Shown: piece after piece, positions 48,056 through 60,591 of the stretch
How positions within the stretch are numbered: the stretch's first letter is position 1
Layout of the letters: each line of letters opens with the position of its first letter
Assembly: GCA_023159155.1 (NCBI GenBank)
Contig: JAJNNX010000002.1
Location: forward strand, 1,302,001 to 1,366,000
Reading direction: 5' to 3'
Origin: Ustulina deusta
Taxonomy: Eukaryota > Ascomycota > Sordariomycetes > Xylariales > Xylariaceae
Length of the DNA: 64,000 nucleotides
Made by a program: the position numbers and the translations under genes
Notes under the pieces: generated by a model
Seen by the model: only the letters and a program-made list of their open reading frames with translations
What the model was told of the DNA's origin: nothing
Databases searched by the model: none

Positions 48056-49341
48056 TTTCTCCTCTCTTGTCTGATAGTTTCTCCCTTTTATATATAGAAA
48101 AGAATTGTTGCTTTAGCGTGAAGATGCTGAAGGGGGAGTAAATGGACTTGACAACGTTATCACTGTGATCGAACCAGAACTCGACCTTGACGGAGACGAC
48201 GTCGTGTGGTATTTATGTTTATCGGCCTTTTCCCATTAGCCAGCCATCTAGGTACTGTGTTTATTATTCTAAAGACCTCGAAGTGTATTCTCCGAGCCTG
48301 GTCGGCATTATTGATGGTATGAATTGGGATTGCGCGCAGGAAAACGGTGTTGTGTGATTGGCCAATTCAGGAACGCTAACTCCGGCCACAACCGGACCTC
48401 AGGTACTTACCTAGTCTTATAATGAGATGCCAAGGTAATTCTCAAATCCAGGTAACGACGACTCGGACTATCGCGTGTATAAAGACGTGTCCGGTCCTAA
48501 GCCTTGTGTTCTTCCCAGGGTAGACTATGACACTATACTTCTATACCCTTGAGTACCAAGCTTAGAGACTCGGAGCGGCAAGTTCACTACCGGTCTGCTA
48601 TGACTACACAGAGTAGTACATCCTAAACAATTTCGAGTCCCACAATTGACCAACCATAGCTGACCAAGTCGAACGATTCGAAAGTCATCATGTAAACAAC
48701 CTAGAAAAAATCGTTTCACATTTTTAAAACTTTACTGGTTAATGGTTGTAAGGTATGGACATCCTTGAGAGCAATACGGCGTTTTCATTGATAGTTGTTA
48801 GCTTGTAATGCTTAACAACTATTGTCGACGTCCGGCTTTCTTCTCATCGAAGTACTACTCATCATGCCTATATACATCGTAATTAGGTATTATCGGGCTA
48901 GGTTTTGCTCATTAGATGGGCTGCTGTGCAATCGCAAGTCCCTTTGTCCTAGCTGGGCTAGCCCGCCCCCGAATTGGACTGAATGCTTTCTTTCGCATTC
49001 GCGAAGTCGATGCCCATATGAAGCCCGCCTTCCTTTAATCATTCCTCGCCGTAAAAACGAATGCCAGCCGGAAGGTTCCCGATTCTTGCGCTGTTCTCCT
49101 AGAACTCCGAGAGCCCACAAAGTGATCCCATATCTAGAATGCCAATGCCGATGCCGTGCGTATCACATCAAGTCCTCTATTTACACACGCTACCGAAAGC
49201 TTCTGTTCAAAATTCCAAACGTTCCGTGTCAGAAAGTCGTCATGGAAAATCGAGAATCGAAAACTCATATGGACTGGCTTGACATCGTGCAGAAAGCCAG
49301 ACCATATGAGCAAGATAAATTCAAAAAAAGGTCGCCAATTA
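48056..49341. other. Intergenic region
   Basis: Presumed promoter of the DJ-1/PfpI gene. A short imperfect hairpin (ATAGTTGTTAGC against GCTTAACAACTAT) lies at 48791-48822. A 180-codon frame here starts without ATG and has no recognisable motif, so I left it out. Confidence 0.45.
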
Positions 49342-51549
49342 CTATGAAAGAACTTCTGCGATGAATGATTTCGCTCTTTGCCGCGTCACTTTCTTGCTCA
49401 CTGTATAAACTAGGTCGTGAGTGAAAAAGTGCATCAGTTGAGCTTGTGCCGATGGAATGGAACCGTAAAGAGGCGCAACAAGGGGAAATGTAAGATAATC
49501 GACGAAATTCGACTTCAAGTTGCGGTGCGAGAAGCACATCCCTTTGGCCAAGCCAGCTTCTTGCATTTCTTTTTCGCGGGTAGTGGCACCGATCTTGTGG
49601 AAACGCTCGTACAGGAAGAGCAGGAGGGCACATTCCACGAGACCAACAGTACGAAGTACTTTGCAAATCTGGAAAATCCAACCAACGTTATGGGGGTCAG
49701 AACCACCTTCGGTGACCCCTGCGTAGAGAGTCGAAGTAACAACTAGGATGGTCATCTGGAGAGGTAGAAAATGAGCCTCGAATAGTCGATGGGCAAGAAG
49801 GAATGTTCGCTGCCAGTCGGGTTCTTTGATTGTCTCAGTAATAACATCGGAGTAAATTCCACTTTCAAGGGGCTGTTCGGGGTCCGCGTCAAAATGATTC
49901 TTGATGTAGGAATCATTGGGATGTTTTCTATTGTTTGTCAGTTGGTAGGAATTAGGTAAAGAAGCGAAGGGGATGCCTTACAGCGCAAGGTGAAGTGGGC
50001 GGAAGGCCCTCGTGGTGTGCTTGCGTTCCTGCCAGAGCTCGACAAATTTTCTTATAGCGAAACCGACGTCCAGAGCTCCCCACATGTGCCGAAGTGCTTG
50101 CTTATAACGCGCCGTCATGTCGTTATAAACTCGCCCAACACCCTCGCCCCCGTCACCTTTCACATTGCTTTGACTAACGGGACTATGAATTGTCCTAACC
50201 GTCAAGTTCCCGTTCAACGCAAAGAAGCACTTGAGGTACATGTGTAGATCCTCGCCAATAGCTTCAGAGTCGCAGTCCCAGCCACCAACTCTGTCGACCA
50301 GCTGGAGCGGGAGAGAATAGACTGAAGTTGGAGGAGCAATAGATGAGCCACGGTAGAGACCGGACATGCCAGCAGCACCCCACAAAATATCGGCAACTCG
50401 TACAATAGCCGGGACTTGGTGGGCATTGCGATCGAAAATAATGGGGGCAGCATATAATGTAGTGGTTGCAGTTTCGGGATTTGAGTTGTGCATGTTCGTG
50501 AGCAAGGCGAAATAATTCGAAGAGAGATGGCTATCAGCTACCGATGAGATTATGTTAGTGCCCAAATCGATCAATTTCACGTGTCGTTTTATGCTTTCAG
50601 GGGGTCGACATACCATCAATCCCGGTGATAATGACGTCCTTCCTGAGACTGAGAGGATACTTTTCACTGAGTTTACGTCCAGCCCAAGCCATGTTGCTTC
50701 CTTTTCCAGGTGCTTCTCCTGGGATATCAGATGGGTGCAGGGTGAAATCAATTGACCGAAACTTCTTCGCGAATTCTTGGATTATCGTCATAGCCTTTAC
50801 TTCTCCATTCTGTTCACGCGACTCCATCGCAAGGTAGACCTTCAGGCTTGTCAGCTTCACGACTGTCTCGAGTAAGAGTAATAGCTATCCATGAGCCAAA
50901 CTGATGATAGCGCAGACACTCGGCGGATGTTACAAAGGAGAATCGGTCTACTCACATCGTAGGTGTCACGCGCTAGTGGGTGCGAAGCCATAACATCTAG
51001 TGTTTCCCGAAGCGTGTCTATCTCTTCCTTATAATTCGGAATGATAATGGCATGAATAACACGGTCAATGCCTGTTTCAGGGTCGGGAACAAATTCCGTC
51101 TCAGTATCACCCGCCTCGCTACTCGCAGTTGACGATGACGAAGGCAATTCTTTCGAAGAGGTCAGAGTTTCGGAGCTCGAAAGAGATGTGAAAGAACCGC
51201 GCCGGCGATGCGATAACTTATAATCTCTGAGCGACTTGCTACGCGCGGTCCTCTCGAGGCATCGTGATATATCGAAGATGGACCACATTGAACGCAGCGG
51301 GAAGGACGAAACCAGAATATGAATGGTTAAACAATAATAGGCGAAGATGAGAGTCCAAACCCCCCCGCCCTCGTACGAAGTGGGAGTCGTGAAGGAAATG
51401 CGAGCAGGGCGACTGAGCGATTCTCCCTCGGTGCGCGTCAGGGTGAATCCTGATGCGGCTGCTTCGCGGGTTATTACATAGTATGCGAGGGCGACAACGG
51501 AGACCATGGCCAGTCCCGGCGCGCACCTCGTTACCCACGTGAAAAGCAT
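49342..51549 (-). CDS. Membrane-bound family 2 glycosyltransferase (PF13632-like)
   Basis: Exons are 51549-50956, 50839-50614, 50537-49982 and 49927-49342; introns are 116, 76 and 54 nt. The product is 653 aa. Two N-terminal hydrophobic segments (GLAMVSVVALAYYVI; VWTLIFAYYCLTIHILVSS) precede a Ser-rich loop. The catalytic region has HAIIIPNYKEEIDTL (first strand), SNMAWAGRKL, the metal-binding ITGIDADSH and GEDLHMYLKCFFAL. The C-terminal part has at least two more hydrophobic segments (MTILVVTSTLYAGV; LRTVGLVECALLLFLY). The DxD-like and ED motifs are as in cellulose/chitin synthase-like GT2 enzymes, but a QxxRW motif was not clearly seen, so the product is unknown. Residues around 130-155 are Ser/Thr-rich and probably disordered. 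All four exons agree in phase. Confidence 0.8.
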
Positions 51550-52250
51550 CGTCGACGAGCTACTCGAAGAAAGCCAGGGCTACTGACGTCCTGTCCGACA
51601 AGAGAGCGACGGGAAGATGGATTGGGAGAGAAAGGAAGAACAGAAGCGGCCACCAGAAAATAGCAAGGTAAGAAGATAACAGCGGGGAGTGGGAACTTGG
51701 GCTCAAGCCGCAATGGAAGTCAATGCGCCCTCGAAGCTAGTACACGCTGCCATACACTACACGAGTTGGGGGATAGAGTCGGGATAGATTATTGGGATGA
51801 AAAGGAAAAAGAAGGGCAGCAGAAAGAAATTCCTAGTACTGGTAGGGGGAAGTGAGTCTGGCCGGGGCGCGCAAAATTACATCGAGTGTAACAACGAAGG
51901 TAATGATAATTTGAAAAGGGGAGCCTTGTTTTTTCGGGGGAGATTGAAATTAAAGTGAGATGGGCAGCCATTCAGGGAGCTTCCAGGTACAGGCACTATA
52001 CTAAAAGTAACTCTGGGACGGGAAGGCAGCTATGATACAGGGGGAAGGGGGGTGCACTGGTACACAACCCACCCGGTCTAGGTACATACCTAGTGCAGTA
52101 GTACGCTGGTTTAGGGGTCTGCAGCCGGCGACATCCAAGGATTGAACGGGCAGTTTCAACTCGAAGCCGCGTTACTAGGTAGGTAATAGGTATATGTAAG
52201 TTGTGCACACGCCGCTTATCCACTGCCACCACACACTGATGTACATTTAG

Positions 52251-52273
52251 GTACCTACCTACCTACCTACCTA
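52251..52273. repeat. (TACC)n tetranucleotide array
   Basis: A direct array of TACC units (about five copies) flanked by the TAGG complement, the longest of many such motifs in the intergenic DNA of this window. Confidence 0.8.
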
Positions 52274-55200
52274 GTCCTGCTGGGCTAGTGCTCAGCTCCA
52301 GCCTGTGTCATGCTGCCAGCGGCTTTTGGGCTCTTTACAAGTTCAGATTGCACGATAGATGCGGAGTAATACGTCACGGGACAGACTCATACTAGCACTA
52401 GATACTACTAGTTCTCGATGATGTGCTAGAAACGCCATTATACAGTATTGAATTTGTTGATGGAACAATGATTTGTTTGTGGCATTCGATTTGTGGCGAG
52501 GTAAGAGCCTATGCCTCACACTCCGCGATAGTGTAAGACTGTAAGCGCGAGGTTTATACAAACAAACGACTGGAGGTCTTCACCGGTGCAACAAATTTTG
52601 AGTCCGTTTAGGCAAATTCTTGAGCCACCGTCATAACACTCCCTACATGATATTCAACAGAACTACATCACCAGATTAGTATTCAAGGTGCGGTCGTTGA
52701 GGTAGGCTATGTATGGGGTTGTGACACAAACATCATACAGGTATCATGTAGGTAGTATTGATAGGTTAGGTAGTTGCTGATCTCAACGTTCTATTATTAA
52801 GTATACGGCAATACGGCGTACCTACCTTAGCTAGTAGCAGCAGTCGGTTGGCTTACATGGTAAGGCTGAGTTAGGACTATCAGCATTGCCTACCTACCTG
52901 CACTTCTCCCCTCCACCACTTGTACGCCAGGTATAATATCTATCAGCTCAGCCCCTCTCGATGTCTCCAAGCTAAGACAATTACTTAATAATGGTTCTAT
53001 GGTGAGGGGAAACTTTAGCCTAGGTCATTGGGAGTTCCCTAGTTCTTTTTTAAGACCGTCGTTCGATATGCACCCGTTACATGTACAAACTTGGAGATCG
53101 TCTCATGACAACATTGACCGCTAGCAAATGCCTGTCTATAGTAGTAGCGTAACGGCAGGTCTGAAAACAAAAACGCACTCTCTGCTTCCTTATCAGCCGT
53201 TGCTATCTACGGGTTGCGTACTAGAGGAGAACCGCGGCATAAGTGGCGTTGTATTGCATGGCCGCAGTCAGATGTTCAACTTATCTGCACTAGGGAGACA
53301 TCCTCCTCCAATCCTTAGTGGAGCTTTTCGAGCGAGCTCACGTTGCTACTGCATATTTGTAGTATCTTCCCTAATACAAATGTTATAACTTCAGAAGAGT
53401 TCGCTTCATGAAGGAATCTTGTGGCTTCGTCAATTTTGGTCCGATGCCCCTTTTTGAAGCAGTAAGCAACTGTACGTGCATCACACGTCACTTCCCTTCA
53501 AAACAAAAAATCAGGGTCTGTTCTTAAAGTTGAAGACTCGAAGCGAACGACCACGGCTAAGTAGTAGCCTAGCGTATAGGAGAACTGGGGTTGTGTTACA
53601 CTACCTATACGTTTATCAATTCATGACCGCATATTTTTAAGTACCTCGCACTCTGAGCACCTACCTACTAGGTAGGTACCGTACACTACATAAGGTAAGT
53701 ATGCAGCGGGTCGATTTGCACAGCGTGCTGGGTACTTAATACATTGACTTACCTACATGTACGGGTTACGAACCGGCCCCAGCCTGTGAAACATGCCTTC
53801 AGAATTGTCTTTATTCAACAGAGACAAATCCCCTGAAAACGATTGGGCCGATATAAAACTCCTATTAGTGGCTTGATATGCCCCTGTTCAATTACGCCCT
53901 GCATGATGTCTGGCGCTCGCTTTGTACCTACTTTTACATTGGTAGGCCCTGGAGTCGTGTTCACTACAGGTAGGTAGGTCCCGGCTCGCCCGGTTTAGTG
54001 GGACGCTTATAAGTACCTAGGTAGCTCCCCATATCCTGGCGATGTGGTCGATACCAACTGTACAGTACGTAATAGTGTACCTGATGCAGTATACCTACAG
54101 TTTAGTCAGCCTTTAGGAAGCATCACAGATCTTTAGTGCCTGATTTTTTTATGGCACAGGAGAAGTCTCCTAGTCACACAATCAAGCCGGGCGGGGCTGA
54201 TCGTGTAAAAGCGCACTTAATATTTGCCATAACGCGGTGTGCGCGCATTTCCATAAGTTTGTGTCTTCTTTGCTGGAGTGACAGTTCATGTGACAAACCA
54301 AAGAGCCAAATAGTGGACGTGTAATTTCCAGCTGGCCAATAAAATGCGAGAAAAGGTCCCACGGGGGCGCCCGAGACTCGGACCAGACTTGTACTGTACT
54401 GTTGAGTTACAATTTTACACCAGCTATTAAACGAGCGTGTGAGGCATTAACTCATTTATAGACAAACCTGAGCCCCCCCTCATTCATAAGTATGCATGAG
54501 GGCATACTATGTATTCTACTGCGTAGGCTTGATGTAAGATAAAAACTACTCAAGCTCGGGCTCCTCTCGTTCTCCTGTGTACACTAGATCTGGTACACAT
54601 GTACCTCCGTGATGGCACTAAAATGTCGAGGTAAAAAACGAGTGACCAACCAAACCGGGTGAATTCTCCCTAAACGGACAACCTACTCTACACTAGATCT
54701 ACTTTCGGAACTCTTGCACTTGGTACCTACCTCCACCAGGTACTTCATCCAGATAGTGAAGAATCTAGATACCAAAAAGCTTGGCCATTTCCTGCAGGTC
54801 AGCAACCAGGTTCGCTTGCATCGGGCGGCCTCCGCAGCCTGTCCTGTGGGAGTAAGCTCAACTACACGGGCAATATATGGCGTACCAGACGCTTCTCTTT
54901 GGCTTGTGGGAGTGCTTTTCTTTTTTCTTTCTTTTGTTGTCTCGAATGTGCTACCGCATAGCAAATTTGCCACGGGCTTTGAGACCCACCTGCTAGATAG
55001 TCGAGCAAAGGGTAAGAGGAGACCAAGTTCAGTTGTCGGTCAACCGTTCGTGGGTTGCATCGCGGTTAACGATTCTCGGAGTCGGAGTGCTTGCCAATCT
55101 CCGGACATCCGATAAAGCTCTTGCCTGCCTTCAACTCCTGTAACGGTCGGCAACTATGAATGGCTGCTTAATCAACTTTGTACTTGAAAACTAATCCAGA

Positions 55201-55668
55201 GGCATAGTTATGTAAACAATACCTATGCATATGTAGGCACCTAACTGACAGCATCTCTATTAACCTCGGCTTCAATTCCGATGTAGAGCGCTAGCAAAAG
55301 TTGTACTTAGGTCTTACCCAATCTATCTAGATCGTTTACATGTACAGTAGATTGGTAGATGTATTGCTTGCTGGTGATATGCTTTTTTTCTTCTTCTCGT
55401 TTCGGAGAACCTGAACAAAATTCTCAGTTCCTCGTAGACTGTTAAGCATCAGACCTTATAGTACCAACGCCAGCAATAATGAGGATATTTACCTATTTTC
55501 GACTTTGCATTGTCTACCTCTGGTCGCCCTCTTACTACTTGCGATCACAAGGGAGATCAAATAAATTTTACACCTAGACTATGTAGGGATTAGATAGTGA
55601 CACTTTTGGATGCCACCTTTCTCTTCTCAGTCTACTATATCATAATCCGTAGTCGTCCTGTAGGTTAG

Positions 55669-55797
55669 TATGTCTGGGCAGCATCCGGGGTCGATAAGGC
55701 AGCAGCATTCTACTGGATGCGAGACATTGTGGATGAGCACCCTCTATTACGTGAGAATCCAAGATATGTCACTGAGGTTGACCGCCACGTTTACTTA
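55669..55797 (+). other. Orphan exon-like segment (43 codons)
   Basis: An open segment of exactly 43 codons is bounded by a TTAG acceptor (to 55668) and a strong GTAAGT donor (from 55798). The translation looks coding: YVWAASGVDKAAAFYWMRD, then HPLLRENPRYVTEVDRHVYL. No convincing neighbouring exons were found; a possible next exon at 55992 ends quickly. I do not recognise the family. It may be a gene relic in a degraded region. Confidence 0.35.
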
Positions 55798-56446
55798 GTA
55801 AGTAGTATATTGTTATTGTGATGTATAAGAATCCAAGCCAAATAAAACGTCTTTGATAGCTACCTAGGTAGCTTCTGAATTACGATATGTTTTGTGCAAG
55901 TGGCCTCGCATTGCCTACACTAGTTCCATTATGGGATTGTGTCCCAATAATTAGCACAGCCAAGTTTATAAGATAATAGCTTTCATTATAGGCTCCCCGT
56001 CCTCGACTATTTGTGTGGCGGATTCGTGTTCCTCCTCGGGCGCATCTGTGGTTTGTCTGATCGTATATCCTTTTTTGCGACGTGGACCTCTATGGTTTTA
56101 TGCCCAAGCTGAACCAATTATACGTTATGTGAATAAGACCTCATCTCACAACATACCCCATTGTGGAGGGGAATCGTGAAGACGGCACACTGCCGTAGCT
56201 CTAGGTATATTTATGCTAGGGTTCGTGGTTATTCGTGCTTCGCGCATGAACTAATCTACTCGTTAGAATACCGGGTATCCTCGTACTAGTACCCGTGGGG
56301 AAATCGCACCTTTCTCGACACATCAATATCTTCAGCCCATCTCAAATCAGCACTTCTGCATTATATCAATAGCCTCTGTGATGCAGTGTGTATTGGTTGA
56401 TCAGGAGGATTCTTTAGCAATGTTGTAGTACATGCTCTACTACAAC

Positions 56447-57396
56447 TCAGACATTTTTGTCAAATAGCTTGGTGATCGGTTTTGCAGACTGTCCCACAAT
56501 GTAAGCAGAGCTAAGTGCGACCATATAACGCAGGTACTCACGTCGATAAACTTCTCAAGCTCTTTGTCTAAGTTCGAAAGGTCGTCCTTCCGCCGTTTGT
56601 TGTCCGCAATGAGTTTCTGCTTGCGCTTGAGGAGTTCCATTCGCTTCTGCTCAAGGGCCTCTCGCTCGCTTCGCTCGTGCTCAATTCGTGCAACCATTAG
56701 AGCGTTCTCATCGTCAGCCGCATGCTCGGGCTTTAGCGCTAGGAACTCCTCTACGGGGATTAGAGGAAGCTGTTGATACGAATGACTGTTTTTTATTCCT
56801 ATTAGCTCTTGCGCAAGTTCGGTTACTGAATAGCAATAGGAGCCGCGAATATTGTCCAAGTAGGCGGGAATTGGCGAATGTATGACAGCCATAGTAGCAT
56901 CGATATTCTTATTTTCTTCGCAGACTTGCTTGACCGGGCTGCTCGCGCTTGAGATGACGAAAGCCGGAACTACTGGCATGTCCTCTACTTGCGCTTCTTC
57001 CTGGACATCTTGATCAGATAGAGAGACGGGATCAGTGGGCACTGACTCAAATGATTCGCATGCCGCGATCTCGCCTTGTAGATGTCGTTGCTCGTAATAT
57101 AGATTCTGGAGCTGGAGGTGCAGGCGGTCGACCTCTTGACGGGCTTCGGAGGTTTGGGCTTTCGTCTGCCGCGCAGCGAAGTTTGCTGCTCGATGCAAAC
57201 CGCGAAGCTGTGCAAGGTTCGTAATCAGAAGCTTCTGTTGCTTGGATGTCTCGAGCTGGGCTTCCGCCGATGCAGCGTCAACTGGGCCAGCGGCGGCGAT
57301 CTGGTCGACAAGGTTTAAGGCTTGTAGGCGCGTGTCTCGTGAGGCGGCAAGCACGGTTACAAGCGCTGGATCGGTCACGATCTCGTTGACAGCCAT
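56447..57396 (-). CDS. THOC5: THO complex subunit 5-like protein
   Basis: Probable subunit of the THO/TREX complex, which couples transcription to mRNA export. Exon 1 is 57396-56542, the intron 56489-56541 (GTGAGT, phase 0, CAG) and exon 2 56488-56447; the protein is 298 aa. The conserved LQLQNLYYEQRHLQGEIAAC helix of the THOC5/FMIP family is near residues 93-112, followed by a LIPVEEFLALKPEH block and a long C-terminal coiled coil rich in Glu, Lys and Arg. The small last exon gives FIDSAKPITKLF, matching the family better than read-through into the intron. The upstream frame is open, but the ATG at 57396 (MAVNEIVTDPAL) is the first and fits. Confidence 0.75.
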
Positions 57397-58644
57397 GACT
57401 TCTCTGGTGCGGGGAAATGATGCTTCCAAGTATTGTATCTGGAGATTGATGGTGTAGGTAGTGATAGAACCTTGATGTTTCCCGCGCGAGCCAATCGCGA
57501 TTGTTGTTTAAGTTGCCCCGCAACAAAGTCGTCGTTGTTGTTCCGTTTGTGGGGGATATAATGTAGGGAGTGTTACCTAGTAGGTTCGAATCCTATCAGC
57601 GGCAAGTTACCCACTTTTTCTAGTACGTATTTCAGCTTTTCAAAATCAAACGGCAGCACGGCGAGTATACTTCTGATTGGACCCTGGCTGGGAAAGGACC
57701 CTTGGGTCCACTTGGCAATCTTGGCGTAATGCTGTGCTACCTCCAAGTATGGCTGGCTACCGAGTATGTAGACTACCTATTCTTTTGGTTTCAGCTGGGT
57801 ACATTTATTCGCTACTGCGAGGCATCCAATCGAGAGGTACCGAAGGTCCACGGGTATGACCTACTAGCACCAACCAGATACGCAGTGTGCAGCCAAGCCT
57901 CTGTCTGATCTCAATGCCTTTACCTCCACTTGAGGTTAGGTACCTAAGGATGGGTAGGCTTTTAAATTGTCTCGGGCACATAGTGGTAAGCAGTCGTTAC
58001 ATCCTTGCCGCCGGGAATTTACAGAGCAGTTTTCTAATTCCTAACCGCTACTACCTACACTATATGTGCCTAAAGTACGATCCTTGTCCGGTAACTTTTT
58101 GAGATTGCCCTAACAGGGGCTCGGTCCTATTCCACAAGGGTCGTTCGACTCCCTTTTCTATGGAAGACAAAAAAACTATAAAAAAAATTCTAGCAGTGAA
58201 CTTCTCTATTCTAGCTTTTAAAGAACGGATACTCTTCGTAAGCCATAGTTTTGGATGTTTTTAATTTCTTAATTTGCGCTGCACTCGAGCAAACCTCTCA
58301 TTGTTGCATAATATGTGCAGCTGGAGACGAACTCCACCGCCAAATCCTCCCGCCTAAGTACCAGCCAATCGCCGCTCGACATCCACCGCATGTGATTATA
58401 CCTGTCTCGTTCGTTCCTGGTTGTTGGGTCGTACTCGCTGTACCCAACTTGTTGGCTCGTGACAAGAGTCCTTGTTATGAGCAGACGTGCCATCTCCTTG
58501 AACACCTACATCAACACTTGATTCGGGCTGGTTCAATTGAGCTTTGCTGGCCGACACACCAAGTTTCCTCAGCGGGTTTGCGCTCCTCTTGTCGGTACTG
58601 CGTCGGATCGACCTCGCAGACCACGTATTCCCACCACCGCTACA
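57397..58644. promoter_or_regulatory. Divergent intergenic region between THOC5-like and IZH3 genes
   Basis: This 1.25 kb separates two opposed start codons. It carries a sequence that folds like a tRNA T-arm at 57580-57596 (GTAGG-TTCGAAT-CCTAT) without the rest of a tRNA. The 300 bp before IZH3 are pyrimidine-rich and open in one frame without a start codon, probably 5' UTR. Confidence 0.4.
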
Positions 58645-60411
58645 ATGTCTTGCTCTTCATCTTATGCCCTTGGGTCTATCCAAGATGCTCCCGAGGCCAT
58701 GAGCTCTGGCGCTGCAGTCCATGACCGGAGAATGCAGCGCCGTCGCCACTCTTCATTTGTTCCTCATCGGCGGAAATCCATCGTCAACCAAATCATGGAT
58801 GGAGAAGAGGCACTCTTGCTCAAGGTATATTTTCGCATTCTCTCGTCCGTTAATCACTCTACTAACTTGGACAAGGTCGACCTTTTTCTCTCCGACCTCG
58901 AGCGCCGCTTGGAATCCCTCGAAAGCTACGGTGACCTGATGCATGTCGATGCTAGCATAGCAAAGACGTTCTCGACTTTGCAAGCAGTTCGGGAGAGATG
59001 TTCCCACGTATCCGAAGAAGTTATTGGTGCCGGCCGGCGTCGCCTCCAAATCATGGTTGAAACACTCGATGCCAGGTATCAGGGAGCCCTCGCCACGGCC
59101 GAGTCCATGAACGAGAAGGCCCGGATGGGCATCGAACTTTTAGATAACATGTTGGACGACTTCGAGTCGCGGGCCATCAAGTTGCGGGACCAAGGATTTG
59201 CCAACGCTGCCGGAGCCGCTGAAAGCCTCATGGGTGGAGGCCGGCGGGTAATGGATGAGGGTCTCGAGCGTGCCCGTGGTGTAGTCGACGAGAGCATTGG
59301 ACGGGCCATGCGTGCCGCCGAATCTCTTGAAGAGCATGTCCAGAGCGCCATCACACGGGCGCGCGAGCAGGGCTTGCTGAAATATGACGAATTGCCCGTT
59401 CCGTGGAGGATTAACCCTCATATTCTTAAGGGTTACCGCTTCTCTGACTCTAAGATTGAGTGTGTCCGGTCCATATTCGGTGTCTCTAACGAGACAGTGA
59501 ACATTTGGTCTCACGCACTTGGCTTCTTCGTTGTTTTGTCCGTTGCATTTTATTTTTATCCAACCTCCGCCAATTTTTCTCTTTATACCAAGACCGACGT
59601 TTTCATCGCTGCAGTGTTCTTCTTCGCTGCCTGTAAATGCCTAGTCTGCAGTACAATATGGCATACGATGAATTGCGTCGCAGATCAGACCTTAATGGAG
59701 CGTTTCGCTTGTATTGATTATACTGGCATATCATTATTGATCGCTGCGTCGATAATGACCACCGAATACACCGCTTTTTACTGCGAACCATTCTCCCGCT
59801 GGACCTGTGAGTAATTCCCAGAGTCATTTTCGTCTTGCGTTGGCGGTTACCAGAGTATAAAGGCTTCTTGCGGACAGAAGTCGGATCCTGGAGGCTTCAG
59901 ATACTCTCTTAGAATGAGGATAACTAACCCCGACTATTATAGATATGACCGCTACCGCAGTTTTGGGAATTGGGGGCACAATTTTGCCATGGCACCCTAC
60001 ATTCAACGGCCCAGACATGGCTTGGCTGAGAGTCGGCTTTTTCATCGGGTTGGCGGCGACAGGCTTCATGCCAATTTTCCAAATCATCTTAACCCGCGGT
60101 TCGGCCTGGGCTTATGAATTCTACCTTGATTCTAACTTGGTAAAATCGCTTCTAGTCTACGTTTTTGGGGCGTGTATATATGCTAGCAAAGTCCCAGAGA
60201 GGTGGTTCCCTGGTGCTTTCGATTTTTTCGGCAACGCCCACAATTTATGGCATGTAGGTAACCTCGATGAATGCATTACAAATTGGCAAAACATCGCTAA
60301 CCAGATAAATAGATGGCGGTCCTTGGAGGGATCATCTACCATTATATCGCCATGCTACAGTTCTTCTCAGGTGCTTTCGAGAGAGCCAAACTTGGGTGTC
60401 CAACATATTGA
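58645..60411 (+). CDS. IZH3: IZH3-like PAQR/hemolysin III family membrane protein
   Basis: Seven-helix progestin/adipoQ receptor family protein; yeast Izh proteins affect zinc and sterol homeostasis. Exons are 58645-59806, 59943-60253 and 60313-60411; introns are 136 and 59 nt. The product is 523 aa. Residues 1 to about 270 form a soluble, largely helical N-terminal region typical of the Izh3 type, with repeated Ala/Glu/Arg patterns. The PAQR domain follows, with GYRFSDSK, then NETVNIWSHALGFF, CSTIWHTMNC, and the last motif NAHNLWHMAVLGG, whose His pair crosses intron 2. The final exon ends GAFERAKLGCPTY. The ATG at 58645 is the first downstream of an ATG-less open stretch. Confidence 0.85.
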
Positions 60412-60591
60412 TCACTGATTCCTGAGATGAACTTAAACCTGTTTAGTTACTGTATTCAAGAGAGGATTTAGTGCCTCATCTCAATATTCAACACCAAGCC
60501 CGTCATCCCTGATTTGAGGCGCACTAGCTCTGCAACACTTCACACCAACGATTCCCACTTCCAATTATTCCCACAAACCTGTATCGTGGAC

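Larger units (their letters stand above)
51550..56446. other. Gene desert of 4.9 kb
   Basis: No intact gene on either strand. It has many TACCTA/TAGGTA motifs (52251-52273, 52744-52755, 53660-53680, 53970-53980, 54725-54731), AT-rich stretches, and one exon-like segment (55669-55797, listed separately). The right-most part is the 3' flank of the THOC5-like gene. Confidence 0.5.

Noticed and set aside
48822..49364. 180-codon plus-strand ORF
   Set aside because: It has no ATG start, no recognisable motif, and an odd composition; it also overlaps the 3' end of the GT2 gene on the other strand.
58125..58160. T-arm-like GGGTCGTTCGACTCCC
   Set aside because: Stem positions mismatch around the loop, and no cloverleaf can be drawn.
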